Numbered from the stretch's first letter, positions 48,926 to 57,843 are shown. The stretch: 64,000 nt of DNA from CAIWHR01 sp963786625 (GCA_963786625.1 CAWAZS010000005.1:248001-312000), one strand, 5' to 3'. Notes: generated by a model from the sequence alone, not told the origin. Program-made: numbers and translations.

Positions 48926-49924
48926 TCAGAGCTTCTGCAGCAGCTCGATGATCTTCGCTCCACCCTCGGGGGCGCTCTTGAGGAACGCGTCGCGCACCGG
49001 CTTCTCCATCGCCGCGCGCCACGTCTCGCGCTCCTGCGGCGACTGCACGTGCAGCACCATGCCCTTGGACTTCAGGTCGGTGAGCGCGGCGGCGGCCGTC
49101 GCCTCGGTGATGCCGATGGCGTCCTGCTCGCTCTTCGCGGCCGCGGCCTCGATCGCCTGCCGGTGCGCCGGCGTGAGCTTGTTCCACCAGGCGGGGTTGG
49201 CGTACATGTGGAAGTAGATCGTGAAGATCGGGCCGACGGTGCCGTATTTCTGCACTTCGTAGTACTTGCGGCTGAACGCCGCCGAGAGGTCGGTGAGACC
49301 CGCGTCGAGCACGCCCGACTGCAGCGCCTGGTACACCTCCGACCCCGGCATCGCCGACGGCGCCGCGCCGACGGCGGAAAGCCCGTTGTCCGTCAGGGTG
49401 TTGAGCCCGCGGATCTTGACGCCCTTGAAGTCGTCGAGGTTGACGATCGGCTTCTTGCCCGAGGTGACGATCGTCTCGCGCGTGATGTACAGCCAGGCGA
49501 CGCTCTTCACGCCGCGCTGGGCGAGCTTGTCGTCGAGGAACTTCCGCGCCTCGGACGTGGGGAAGCGCTTGATCCGCTCGAGGTCGCCCATGGCATAGGG
49601 GATGAGCGTCGCGCTCATTTCCGGGATGGTCGTGCCCCACTGGAAATTGACGCTCATCGCCGCCTCGATCGTCCCGCGGGCGACGGCCGGAAAGTTCTCG
49701 GCGGCCTTCGCCAGCTGCTCGGAGCCGTAGAGCTGGACCTCGACGCCGCCGTTGGTCCGCGCCTTCACGTCGGCGGCGAAGGCCTCCAGCATCTTCGTCA
49801 TATGGTGCGCGGGCGGCACCTGATGCGAGATGCGCATGATGACCGGCTGCTGGGCGGCGGCCGTCGCGGCGACGGACAGGAGGGCGACGGCGATGAACCA
49901 CGAGCGGAGGGACGAGAGCGACAT
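48926..49924 (-). CDS. dctP: TRAP transporter substrate-binding protein DctP
   Basis: 332 residues. Signal peptide SWFIAVALLSVAATAAAQQ. DctP-type motifs: VIMRISHQVPPAHHMTKMLE, YGSEQLAKAAENFPAVARGT, VKIRGLNTLTDNGLSAVGAA and VYQALQSGVLDAGLTDLSAA with the carboxylate-binding Arg region. It captures a carboxylate in the periplasm for DctQM. Its gene precedes dctQ and follows the isocitrate-lyase-family gene in the same direction. Confidence 0.9.
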   Translation of the reverse strand: MSLSSLRSWFIAVALLSVAATAAAQQPVIMRISHQVPPAHHMTKMLEAFAADVKARTNGGVEVQLYGSEQLAKAAENFPAVARGTIEAAMSVNFQWGTTIPEMSATLIPYAMGDLERIKRFPTSEARKFLDDKLAQRGVKSVAWLYITRETIVTSGKKPIVNLDDFKGVKIRGLNTLTDNGLSAVGAAPSAMPGSEVYQALQSGVLDAGLTDLSAAFSRKYYEVQKYGTVGPIFTIYFHMYANPAWWNKLTPAHRQAIEAAAAKSEQDAIGITEATAAAALTDLKSKGMVLHVQSPQERETWRAAMEKPVRDAFLKSAPEGGAKIIELLQKL

Positions 49925-49951
49925 GGCATGACTCCTTGCGATTGACGAAAC

Positions 49952-50851
49952 TCAGCGCGGATCGCGGTGCGCGACCAGCGCCTCGGCGAATTCCTGCAGT
50001 CTTGCCTCCTCCCGGCGTTGCGCCGAGAGGCCGACCAGGTCGTTGAAGGCGTTGAATTCGATGAGCCGCGGCAGGAAGTCCGCGGTGCTGCCGGTGCGCT
50101 TGAGGGTCGCGAAGAGCTCGGTCAGCGCATGCGCGACGGCGTAGGTCGCCGCGACCGGAAACACGACCGCGGCGTAGCCGATGGCCTGCAATTGCGCAGC
50201 TGGCAACAGCGGCGACAGCCCGGTCTCGACGTTGTTGGCGAGGCAGGGCCCCGGAATCTCGGCGCAGATGCGGCGCATTTCGTCGGTCGTCGTGGGTGCC
50301 TCGACGAAGAGCAGGTCGGCGCCCGTTTCGCGCGCCAGGCAGGCGCGCTCGATCGCGGCATCGACGCCGTTGACGGCAAGCGCGTCGGTGCGCGCCATGA
50401 TGACGAAATCGGGGTCCTCGCGCGCGTCGAGCGCGGCCTTGAGCTTGGCGAGCCACTCGGCCGGCGGCACCACGGCCTTGCCGGCCATGTGGCCGCAGCG
50501 CTTGGGGAAGACCTGGTCCTCGATGAACAGGCCGGCCACCCCGGCCTTCTCGTACAGCCGCACGGCGCGCGCGACGTTGGTCACGTTGCCGAACCCCGTG
50601 TCGGCGTCGGCGAGGAAGGGCAGATCGGTGGCGTCGCAGAAACGCGAATACATGTCGGCCAGCTCCGTCAGCGAGAGCTGCGACGAATCGGGACGCCCGA
50701 GGAGCGTGGCGGTTGCCCCGTAGCCGCCGGCCGTGAGCGCGGCGAAACCGGCTGCGTCCGCGAGCCGGACGCCCAGCGCATCGTGAACGCCCGGCATCAC
50801 GAGGATCTCCGGGTCGGCGATCAGCTGCTTCAGGCGGGTGGTCTTGCGCAA
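49952..50851 (-). CDS. Isocitrate lyase/PEP mutase family enzyme
   Basis: 299 residues from TTG 50851 (preceded by GAGGAAAT). Barrel motifs: EILVMPGVHDALGVRLADAA, ADADTGFGNVTNVARAVRLY, IEDQVFPKRCGHMAGKAVV (the K-R-C-G-H catalytic Cys loop) and FVIMARTDALAVNGVDAAIE. It is close to methylisocitrate lyases, oxaloacetate decarboxylases and carboxyphosphonoenolpyruvate mutases, which cannot be told apart here. It sits directly upstream of dctP, so it probably acts on the acid imported by the TRAP system. Confidence 0.85.
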   Translation of the reverse strand: MRKTTRLKQLIADPEILVMPGVHDALGVRLADAAGFAALTAGGYGATATLLGRPDSSQLSLTELADMYSRFCDATDLPFLADADTGFGNVTNVARAVRLYEKAGVAGLFIEDQVFPKRCGHMAGKAVVPPAEWLAKLKAALDAREDPDFVIMARTDALAVNGVDAAIERACLARETGADLLFVEAPTTTDEMRRICAEIPGPCLANNVETGLSPLLPAAQLQAIGYAAVVFPVAATYAVAHALTELFATLKRTGSTADFLPRLIEFNAFNDLVGLSAQRREEARLQEFAEALVAHRDPR

Positions 50852-50984
50852 ACGGGATTTCCTCGGGAAGCGGGGCGCCGGGGCCGCGCGAACCGTGCAT
50901 TCTCCCACAGTCGACGCCAGCGGAAATCGCCGCGCGGGTAAAATGCGCGGCCCGCCATTGCACGACCATCCATGCGAGACGCCC

Positions 50985-51656
50985 ATGACCGCCGATCTCC
51001 TCCCCTGCATCGAGCTCGAAACCGGACCGCGGCCGGACTCCGCCGTCATCTGGCTGCACGGGCTCGGCGCCGACGGGAACGACTTCGTCCCGATCGTCGA
51101 GGAAATGCGGCTGCCCGACACGCTGTCGATCAGGTTCGTCTTTCCGCATGCGCCGGTGCGGCCGGTGACGCTCAACAACGGCTTCCGGATGCGCGCCTGG
51201 TACGACATCGCGGCCGGCGACGTCAGGAATCGCGCCGACCTGGCCGGCGTGCGCGCGTCGCAGGGAGCGCTCGAGGCGCTGATCGCGCGCGAGCGCGCCC
51301 GGGGAATACCCGCCCGGCGCGTCGTCGTCGCGGGCTTTTCGCAGGGCGGTGTGATCGCGCTGCACACTGCGGTGCGCCACCGCGACCGGCTCGCGGGCGT
51401 CGTCGCGCTGTCGACCTACGTCGTGGAGCCGGAGGCGCTGGTGGGCGAGGCCAGCCCGGCGAATCGCGACATCCCGATCTTCATGGCGCACGGGACGGCC
51501 GACCCGATGATCCGGCTCGAGTGGGGCGAGGCGTCGCGCCGTGTCCTGGAGGCGGCGGGATACCACGTCGAATGGCACACCTACCCGATGCCGCACTCGG
51601 TGGTGTGGGAAGAGATCGAGGCCATCAGCGCATTCCTCGCTCGCGTGCTCGCGTAG
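50985..51656 (+). CDS. Phospholipase/carboxylesterase (alpha/beta hydrolase)
   Basis: 223 residues, the size of YpfH/EstB-type esterases. Motifs: VIWLHGLGADGNDFVPIVEE, FVFPHAPVRPVTLNNGFRMR, nucleophile VVVAGFSQGGVIALHTA (Ser), FMAHGTADPMIRLEWGEAS (Asp) and YPMPHSVVWEEI (His). It hydrolyses short or medium-chain esters. It is transcribed away from the isocitrate-lyase-family gene, with about 130 bases between their starts. Confidence 0.9.
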   Translation: MTADLLPCIELETGPRPDSAVIWLHGLGADGNDFVPIVEEMRLPDTLSIRFVFPHAPVRPVTLNNGFRMRAWYDIAAGDVRNRADLAGVRASQGALEALIARERARGIPARRVVVAGFSQGGVIALHTAVRHRDRLAGVVALSTYVVEPEALVGEASPANRDIPIFMAHGTADPMIRLEWGEASRRVLEAAGYHVEWHTYPMPHSVVWEEIEAISAFLARVLA

Positions 51657-51716
51657 CGTCTGCTTCCCGGACCGCAGCCCGCCGCCGGCCTCACCCGGCG
51701 CCGCGGCTGCCGGGCG

Positions 51717-51914
51717 TCAGTCAGGACGCGGTCGCGGCTCGGCCTTGCGTGCCCGCGCGGCCCGCTTGATCGCAATGCCGCGGCGCCCCAGCGCGTCACG
51801 GAGCAGAAACTCGATCTGCGCGTTGACGCTGCGCAACTCCGCCTGCGCGAGGTGCTCGAGCGCAGTCCACACCGCGGGGTCGAGCCGCAACAGGAAGGCT
51901 TTCTTGTCGGCCAT
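51717..51914 (-). CDS. Arc-like ribbon-helix-helix DNA-binding protein
   Basis: 65 residues from ATG 51914. The core KKAFLLRLDPAVWTALEHLA then NAQIEFLLRDALGRRG is an Arc/MetJ-type RHH fold with a beta strand and two helices, and the tail is Arg/Lys-rich. Such proteins often autoregulate small operons, for example as toxin-antitoxin antitoxins, but no toxin gene is adjacent. It is upstream of no obvious partner on this strand. Confidence 0.8.
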   Translation of the reverse strand: MADKKAFLLRLDPAVWTALEHLAQAELRSVNAQIEFLLRDALGRRGIAIKRAARARKAEPRPRPD

Positions 51915-52047
51915 CGCTAACGCATGAGGTCGGTGGGTGTTGCGGCGCAATCGGCGCGGCGTGGTCGAGCGCATGCGGGACGCGGAGCCGCGATCTCCGT
52001 GCGCCGCGACGTGTGCGGCACGGCGCGCGCTGCGCTTCGCGGTGCCG

Positions 52048-52200
52048 TCAGCGCCGGGCGAGGCACCCGGCCGCGATGCCCAGCGTGAGTCCGATCGCGA
52101 GTCCCACCGAGGCCGCGCCGAGCGCGGCGCCGGCTGCTATGCCGATGCCGGTCCCGACCGCGATCCACAACCCGCCCGCATTGCGCGCCAGCATGTTCAT
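52048..52200 (-). CDS. Small glycine-zipper membrane protein
   Basis: 50 residues (MNMLARNAGG...CLARR). It is a single hydrophobic unit with GTGIGIAAGAALGAASVGLA and GLTLGIAAGC, a glycine-zipper membrane segment pair. Too short for assignment. The AT-rich promoter region directly upstream makes expression likely. Confidence 0.55.
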   Translation of the reverse strand: MNMLARNAGGLWIAVGTGIGIAAGAALGAASVGLAIGLTLGIAAGCLARR

Positions 52201-52246
52201 CGATGGCCTCCCGTCGATCCTGTCGTGGGCACCGCCTGCCCTCGCA

Positions 52247-52279
52247 TAGCAAAATGATATCATAAAAATATTAGATCAT
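52247..52279 (-). promoter_or_regulatory. AT-rich promoter region with perfect palindrome
   Basis: A 33-bp stretch that is strikingly AT-rich for this genome, containing the 10-bp perfect palindrome ATGATATCAT (52254-52263) and TAAAAATATTA. It lies about 50 bp upstream of the 50-residue gene. It may be an operator or promoter. The RHH protein nearby is a possible binder, which is speculation. Confidence 0.4.
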
Positions 52280-52403
52280 GTCAAGCGGCACCGACCCCGG
52301 TCCTGGCGACCGATGGCGGGAGGAGCAGCGCGTCCGCCACCGCCGGCCGCGACGTTGCAGCGCGGGGCAGGGCGCCGGGCAGGGAGAGCGGGCGCGCGCG
52401 CCG

Positions 52404-52889
52404 TCAGAAATACGCGAGGAGCCGGCCGCAGGCGATGACGCAGGTCCAGAGCAGCAGCGACACGGCTGCCGCCGCGCGCACGCGCCGCGGCGGCAGTGTC
52501 GCGACGTCCCACAGGCCGGCGCTCTTCAGCGCGCCGGCACGCAGCAGGGCAGCATTGATGCCGCCCAGCACGATCAGGGTCATCTTGAGCAGGAAGATCG
52601 GCAGCGTGGCGAACTCGGCGGCGTGGGCCGTGAACATGAGCGAGCCGGTCACGGCGGCGACGGCGAAGCCGGCCAGCGTCCAGGGCAGCACGTTGCGCGT
52701 CACCGCGACCGCGGAGATGTTGCGGCCGAGACCGAGCAGCCGCAGGTCGACGATGACGATCGTGCCGAACAGCAGCGCGAGGCCGATGATGTGGATGGTC
52801 TCGACGGCCGGATACGCCCACAGTGCCTCGCGCATCCAATGGCCGACGCTCGACCCTTCGAGCCCGCCCATGCCCATGCTCATGGCCAT
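52404..52889 (-). CDS. DUF6644-type membrane protein
   Basis: 161 residues with four helices: YPAVETIHIIGLALLFGTIV, LPWTLAGFAVAAVTGSLMFT, LPIFLLKMTLIVLGGINAAL and VSLLLWTCVIACGRLLAYF. His in the first helix (ETIHIIG) recalls small membrane cytochrome- or metal-like proteins. It is encoded 22 bases after DUF6152 on the same strand. The function is unknown. Confidence 0.8.
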   Translation of the reverse strand: MAMSMGMGGLEGSSVGHWMREALWAYPAVETIHIIGLALLFGTIVIVDLRLLGLGRNISAVAVTRNVLPWTLAGFAVAAVTGSLMFTAHAAEFATLPIFLLKMTLIVLGGINAALLRAGALKSAGLWDVATLPPRRVRAAAAVSLLLWTCVIACGRLLAYF

Positions 52890-52910
52890 CGCGGTCCGCT
52901 CCGTGCAGCC

Positions 52911-53258
52911 TCAGCGGAGCTCGACGGTCTTGCCCGCGATCGTGATGCGCTCGGCGCGCATCTCCTCCGGCTTGTTGCGGTTCGGGTAGCCTTCGACCGA
53001 CGCCGTGGCCCCGGCCTTCAGCAGGTCTTTGGCCAACCCGCGCATGTCCATCCGCGACGGCGGCGCGAGCACGACGATCCAGGTCTTGGCGGGCGTCTTC
53101 AGATGGATCGATCCGTGCGGATGCTCGTACGTCGATGCCTCGATCGTTCCGGTGAGTTTCAGGAGCTGCGTGGCGTCGTACTCGCTCCAGCCGTGGTGCG
53201 CGAGCACCGTCAGCGGAAGCGCGATCAACGCCACGAGGACAAAGTGCAATCGATTCAT
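52911..53258 (-). CDS. DUF6152 exported protein
   Basis: 115 residues from ATG 53258. A signal peptide (LVALIALPLTVLAHHGWSEY) is followed by an HHGW motif right after the cleavage site, then ASTYEHPHGSIHLKT and VVLAPPSRMDMRGLA. These are the features of DUF6152, a small periplasmic beta-barrel-like protein. The N-terminal His pair after cleavage might bind metal such as copper, which is speculation. Probably co-transcribed with the DUF6644 gene. Confidence 0.82.
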   Translation of the reverse strand: MNRLHFVLVALIALPLTVLAHHGWSEYDATQLLKLTGTIEASTYEHPHGSIHLKTPAKTWIVVLAPPSRMDMRGLAKDLLKAGATASVEGYPNRNKPEEMRAERITIAGKTVELR

Positions 53259-53449
53259 GGCCTGTCCTTCGCAGATGGCGGCGCGCCGGATGCGAATCAT
53301 TGTAGCAAGGGTCCCCGGGCGGATCGGCAGCGGCCCGGATCGCATCCGCAGTCGTCCGATCATCCGGAATTGAGAGCATCCGTCTGATGGCTCACGACCT
53401 GCCGCGTCGCGCTGGATTGGCAGCACCACGGACTTCCCCGCGCTTTCGG

Positions 53450-53848
53450 TCAGTCCTTCGGCTCGAACTTGAGCGCTGCCGAATTCATGCAGTAGCGAAG
53501 GCCGGTGGGCTCGGGCCCGTCGTCGAAGACGTGGCCCAGGTGCGCGTCGCAGGCGGCACAGACGACCTCGGTGCGGCGCATGAACCAGCTCGAGTCGTCC
53601 TCGTTGCGCACGCTTTCCGTGGCGATCGGCGCATAGAAGCTCGGCCAGCCGGTGCCGGAGTCGAACTTGGTCTCGGCGGCGAACAGCGGCGCGCCGCAGC
53701 ATACGCACCGGTACGTGCCCGGTGCGTGGTTGTCCCAGTGCTCGCCGCTGAAGGCGCGCTCGGTTCCCTTCTTCCGGGTGACGTTGTACTGCTCCCGCGT
53801 GAGCTGGGCGCGCCACTCGGCGTCCGATTTGACGACCTTGTCGACCAT
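53450..53848 (-). CDS. msrB: Peptide-methionine (R)-S-oxide reductase
   Basis: 132 residues. ATG 53848 follows GAGGAGGAAA. Zinc Cys pairs CVCC and CAAC frame the fold, with GTGWPSFYAPI and the catalytic motif LRYCMNSAALKF near the C-terminus. It reduces methionine-R-sulfoxide in oxidised proteins. The gene is divergent from the MFS transporter gene, 112 bases apart. Confidence 0.95.
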   Translation of the reverse strand: MVDKVVKSDAEWRAQLTREQYNVTRKKGTERAFSGEHWDNHAPGTYRCVCCGAPLFAAETKFDSGTGWPSFYAPIATESVRNEDDSSWFMRRTEVVCAACDAHLGHVFDDGPEPTGLRYCMNSAALKFEPKD

Positions 53849-53960
53849 CGCGGTTTCCTCCTCGAGGCTGCCGTGCCGGGCGCGACGGGGCGGGCGGCAC
53901 TCGTCCGCGCGACCGGCACAGCGGATCAAGTATAGTGGAGACTTTCCGCAGCTGCCGGCC

Positions 53961-55190
53961 ATGGCACTGGATTCCGCCCGTCCCGACTCGTTCCGCCGCG
54001 ATGCGCGCGTCATCGGCACCGTCGGGCTCGCGCACGCCGCATCGCATTTCTTCCAGCTCGCGCTGCCGCCGCTGTTCCCGCTGATCCGGGCCGAGTTCGG
54101 CGTCAGCTACGCGGTGCTCGGCACGCTCGTCGGCGTGTTCTACGCGGCGAGCGGAATCACGCAATTCGCGTCGGGCTTTGCGGTCGACCGCTTCGGCGCG
54201 CGCCCGCTGCTGCTGGCCGGCCTCGCGCTGCTGGCCGGCGGCACGACGCTCGCGGGCCTCGCCCCGGGGGTCGGCTGGCTGTTTCCCATCGTCGTGCTGA
54301 TGGGCATCGGCAACGGCGTGTTCCATCCCGCCGATTTCGCGGTCCTCAACGCCAACGTGGCATCGCAGCGGCTCGGCCATGCCTACAGCTCGCACGGGAT
54401 CGGCGGCAACGTCGGGTACATCCTCGCGCCCATGGTGAGCTTCGCGCTCGGCGCCGCGTTCGGGTGGCGATTCGCGCTCGCCGCCATGGGTGCGCTCGGC
54501 TTCGTTGCGCTGGCGGTGATCGCGACCCAGCGCTCGGTGCTCGTCTCGCATCATGCTGACGATGCCCACCTGCACACGCTGAAGGGCAGCATCGCGCTGT
54601 TCACGCAGGCGCCGATCATGCTGTGCTTCGCCTATTTCGTGGTCCAGACGATGGCGGGCATCGGGCTGCAGACGTTCATGCCGACCGCGCTCAACGCGGG
54701 CCTCGGCATTCCGTTGCTGCTGGCGACCTCGGCGCTCACCGCCTATCTGACCGGTGCAATGGTCGGGATCCTTGCCGGCGGATTCCTTGCCGCGAGGACC
54801 GGCCGGCACGACCGGGTCGCGGCTTCCGGGCTCCTTGCGGCCGCGCTGCTGCTCGTCGTCGTTGCCGGGGGCATGGTCGTGCCCGCGATCGTCCTCCCGA
54901 TGTTCGTCATGATCGGCTTCGCACTCGGCGTGACGGGCCCGTCGCGCGACCTGATCGTGCGCGGGGCCACGCCCAAGGGGGCGACCGGACGGGTGTACGG
55001 ATTCGTCTACTCCGGGCTCGACGTGGGCGGGACGCTGGGCCCGGTCCTGTTCGGCTTCATGCTCGACCATGCGCTCGCCCGCGAGATGTTCTTCGCGGTG
55101 GCCGCGTGCCTCGCGCTCGCCATCGCCACGGTCGTCCAGGTGCGACGCGCCGGCGCTGCGCCGGCCACGCCCACCGGCCAGACGGTCTGA
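53961..55190 (+). CDS. MFS transporter (fosmidomycin-resistance-like)
   Basis: 409 residues with 12 predicted helices. FFQLALPPLFPLIRAEFGVS, FASGFAVDRFGARPLLLAGL and GIGNGVFHPADFAVLNANVA are typical of Fsr-type exporters. GGFLAARTGRHDRVAASGLL and MFVMIGFALGVTGPSRDLIV follow in the second half. Substrate not determined. It is followed by the SDR gene two bases after its stop, so they are probably co-transcribed. Confidence 0.88.
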   Translation: MALDSARPDSFRRDARVIGTVGLAHAASHFFQLALPPLFPLIRAEFGVSYAVLGTLVGVFYAASGITQFASGFAVDRFGARPLLLAGLALLAGGTTLAGLAPGVGWLFPIVVLMGIGNGVFHPADFAVLNANVASQRLGHAYSSHGIGGNVGYILAPMVSFALGAAFGWRFALAAMGALGFVALAVIATQRSVLVSHHADDAHLHTLKGSIALFTQAPIMLCFAYFVVQTMAGIGLQTFMPTALNAGLGIPLLLATSALTAYLTGAMVGILAGGFLAARTGRHDRVAASGLLAAALLLVVVAGGMVVPAIVLPMFVMIGFALGVTGPSRDLIVRGATPKGATGRVYGFVYSGLDVGGTLGPVLFGFMLDHALAREMFFAVAACLALAIATVVQVRRAGAAPATPTGQTV

Positions 55191-55192
55191 CG

Positions 55193-55972
55193 ATGGATCT
55201 CGGCATCGCCGGCAAGCAGGCGCTGGTCTGTGCGGCGAGCAAGGGGCTCGGCCGCGGCTGCGCCCAGGCGCTCGCCGATGCGGGCTGCGACGTGACCATC
55301 GTCGCGCGCACCGCCGACGCGCTCGCTCGCGCCGCCGACGAGATCGGCGCCCGTGCCGGGCGGCCGGTGCGCCACGTCGCCTGCGACATCACGACGCCGG
55401 AGGGGCGGGCGGCGGCGCTCGCGGCCTGCGCGGAACCGGACATCCTGATCAACAATGCCGGTGGGCCGCCGCCCGGCGACTTCCGGGACTGGGACCGCGC
55501 GGCGTGGCTCCGCGCGCTCGACGCGAACATGCTGACGCCGATCGAGCTCATACGGGCGACGGTCGACGGGATGATCGCGCGCAGGTTCGGGCGCATCGTC
55601 AACATCACGTCGTCCGCGGTGAAGGCTCCGATCGACATCCTCGGCCTCTCCAACGGCGCCCGCTCCGGGCTCACCGGCTTCGTCGCCGGGATCGCGCGCA
55701 AGGTCGCCGTGCACAACGTCACGATCAACAACCTGCTGCCCGGCTCGTTCGACACCGACCGCCTGCGCGGGACGATGGCGCTGCGCGCGAAGGCGACCGG
55801 AAAGCCGCTGGCCGAGCTGCTGCAGGCAGGGCGGGAGGCGACGCCCGCCGGGCGTTTCGGCACGATCGAAGAGTTCGGCGCCGCATGCGCATTCCTGTGC
55901 AGCGCGCACGCGGGATTCATCGTCGGCCAGAACCTGCTGATCGACGGCGGCACCTATCCGGGCACGTTCTGA
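55193..55972 (+). CDS. SDR-family protein lacking the YxxxK catalytic pair
   Basis: 259 residues. Rossmann motif VCAASKGLGRGCAQALADAG and NNAGGPPPGDF are normal, and IVNITSSAVKAPIDILGLSN gives the Ser. The position of the usual Tyr-x-x-x-Lys reads NGARSG instead. Such atypical SDRs resemble FabG-like proteins but cannot use the normal proton relay. It may have another function or a different mechanism. Transcribed with the MFS gene. Confidence 0.85.
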   Translation: MDLGIAGKQALVCAASKGLGRGCAQALADAGCDVTIVARTADALARAADEIGARAGRPVRHVACDITTPEGRAAALAACAEPDILINNAGGPPPGDFRDWDRAAWLRALDANMLTPIELIRATVDGMIARRFGRIVNITSSAVKAPIDILGLSNGARSGLTGFVAGIARKVAVHNVTINNLLPGSFDTDRLRGTMALRAKATGKPLAELLQAGREATPAGRFGTIEEFGAACAFLCSAHAGFIVGQNLLIDGGTYPGTF

Positions 55973-56029
55973 TCCGCCGCCACGTCCGCGTCGGCGCGCT
56001 CCGCGCGTAAGGCGCGCGCGGAGCGAAGG

Positions 56030-57022
56030 TCAGTCGGCCGCGTCGGCCGCGCGGCGAACGTCGATGGCGAACGCGCCGGCGCCCTGCGCCGCCGCCGCGA
56101 GCTCGGTGGCCTGCTCCAGCATCGGGTCGACATCGAAGGCGAGATCGCCATCCGCCTCGTCGCGGCCCGTCGCGCGCACCGCCGGGAAATCGAACAGCCT
56201 GCGATCCATGAGGTGCGATGGCACGACCTTGGCGAGCGCGTTGAAGATCGACGCGATCCGCCCCGGATGCTTCCTCTCCCATTCGCGAAGCATAGCGGTG
56301 ACCTGCTTTCGCTGCAGATGCTCCTGCGAGCCGCAGAGGTTGCACGGAATGATCGGAAACGCGTTCAGCTCCGCGTAACGCGCGAGGTCGCGCTCCCGGA
56401 CATAGACGAGCGGCCGGATCACCACGTGCCGGCCGTCGTCGGAAACGAGCTTCGGCGGCATCGTCTTCAGCTTGCCGCCGAAGAAGAGATTGAGAAAGAA
56501 CGTCGCGAGGACATCGTCCTTGTGGTGGCCGAGCGCGATCTTGGTCGCGCCGATCTCGGTCGCGACGCGGTAGAGCACGCCCCGGCGCAGCCGCGAGCAC
56601 AGCGAGCACATGGTCCCGCCCTCGGGGATCACGCGCCGGACCACGCTGTACGTGTCCTGCTCGACGATGCGGTAGGGTATGCCGCGACCTTCGAGGTAGC
56701 GGGGCAGCACCTCGGCGGGAAAGCCCGGCTGCTTCTGATCGAGGTTGACCGCGACCACGTCGAACGGGAACGGCGCGCGGTCCTTCAGCGTGAGCAGGAT
56801 GTCGAGAAGGCCGTGACTGTCCTTGCCGCCGGACACGCAGACCATCACGCGGTCGTGCGGCGCGATCAGTCCGTAGGCGCCGATCGCCTCGCCGACCTGC
56901 CGCCGCAGGCGCTTCCTCAGCTTGTTGGCCTCGAACACGGCTTTCCGCGGGTCGCGGACCGCCGAGGGCCGACCGGCGGCGGACGCATTCGACGTGGAAA
57001 CGGGAGGCAGATCGTCCGTCAT
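56030..57022 (-). CDS. ttcA: tRNA 2-thiocytidine(32) synthetase
   Basis: 330 residues. PP-loop VCVSGGKDSHGLLDILL, CSLCSRLRRGVLY and PCNLCGSQEHLQRKQV (Cys pairs that hold the Fe-S cluster), GHHKDDVLATFFLNLFFGGK and RPLVYVRERDL are diagnostic of TtcA. It thiolates cytidine 32 of several tRNAs in an ATP-dependent reaction. The N-terminal 25 residues are variable. The C-terminal about 30 residues are Ala-rich and add to the family core. Confidence 0.95.
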   Translation of the reverse strand: MTDDLPPVSTSNASAAGRPSAVRDPRKAVFEANKLRKRLRRQVGEAIGAYGLIAPHDRVMVCVSGGKDSHGLLDILLTLKDRAPFPFDVVAVNLDQKQPGFPAEVLPRYLEGRGIPYRIVEQDTYSVVRRVIPEGGTMCSLCSRLRRGVLYRVATEIGATKIALGHHKDDVLATFFLNLFFGGKLKTMPPKLVSDDGRHVVIRPLVYVRERDLARYAELNAFPIIPCNLCGSQEHLQRKQVTAMLREWERKHPGRIASIFNALAKVVPSHLMDRRLFDFPAVRATGRDEADGDLAFDVDPMLEQATELAAAAQGAGAFAIDVRRAADAAD

Positions 57023-57104
57023 GGCGCGGTCATTCTACCGGCGGCGAGCCCAATGGCGCTAACATTGAGCCTTTTCGCACAACGCATCGCGCAGGGAGAT
57101 ATCG

Positions 57105-57749
57105 ATGCAGACCATCCTCGTCGCCAATCCCAAGGGCGGCAGCGGCAAGACTACGCTTGCCACCAGCGTCGCGGGTTGGCTCGCGGGCAAACGCCAGCGC
57201 GTCGCGCTGCAGGACCTCGATCCGCAGCGATCGTCGGCCGAATGGCTGGGGCGCCGTCCGGCGCTGTTTCCGCGTATCGGCGCGGCCGACGCGGACGCGA
57301 GGAACCGCGACCTCAAGGACGACGGCGTGCGGTGGCTCGTCGTCGACACCCCGGCCGGCCTGCACGGGGAGGACCTGCGCGAGGCGGTGCGGCGCGCCGA
57401 CCTCATGCTGGTGCCGCTGACGCCGTCGGCCTACGACATGGCCGCCACCCGGCGCTTTCTCGCCGCGATCCACGATTTCAAGGCCGTGAAGAAGGGCACG
57501 CTCGCGCTCGGCATCGTGGCGATGCGCGTGGACGCCCGCACGCTGAGCGCGGCCGAGCTCGACACGTTTCTCGGGGAATTCGAATTCCCGGTCGTCGGAC
57601 ACCTGCGCGACACGCAGGTCTACGTGCACTGCGCGCGCGACGGCGCGTCGGTGTTCGACTTGCCGCGCTCTCGCGGCGAGCAGGATTGGGCGCAATGGAA
57701 ACCGCTGACGCGCTGGATCGCGCGCCATGCGGCGCTCAGGGACGGCTGA
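57105..57749 (+). CDS. ParA/MinD-like ATPase
   Basis: 214 residues. Deviant Walker A NPKGGSGKTTLATSVAGWLA, then LQDLDPQRSSAEWLGRRPA, WLVVDTPAGL and VPLTPSAYDMAATRRFLAAI. Short solo ParA proteins of this kind are often found without a ParB partner and position cell structures or plasmids. No partner gene is adjacent. GGGAGATATCG before ATG 57105 is the ribosome site. Confidence 0.9.
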   Translation: MQTILVANPKGGSGKTTLATSVAGWLAGKRQRVALQDLDPQRSSAEWLGRRPALFPRIGAADADARNRDLKDDGVRWLVVDTPAGLHGEDLREAVRRADLMLVPLTPSAYDMAATRRFLAAIHDFKAVKKGTLALGIVAMRVDARTLSAAELDTFLGEFEFPVVGHLRDTQVYVHCARDGASVFDLPRSRGEQDWAQWKPLTRWIARHAALRDG

Positions 57750-57791
57750 CCGGCCGACCGCAGGCTTCGCGCCGGCTGTCGCGCGCCCGAA

Positions 57792-57822
57792 GGAGAAACG
57801 CCGGCATGGCGCCGGCGTCTCC
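57792..57822. terminator. Hairpin between convergent genes
   Basis: GGAGAAACGCCGGC (57792-57805) can pair with GCCGGCGTCTCC (57811-57822), with a bulged A, across a 5-base loop. It lies between the ends of the ParA gene (57749) and the lipoprotein gene (57844), a good place for a bidirectional terminator. There is no clear T run. Confidence 0.5.
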
Positions 57823-57843
57823 CGTCGTGTCGCCTCGGCAGGG

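Noticed and set aside
51823..51836. TTGACGCTGCGCAA, resembling an FNR site
   Set aside because: The right half is CGCAA instead of GTCAA and it lies inside the RHH coding region.
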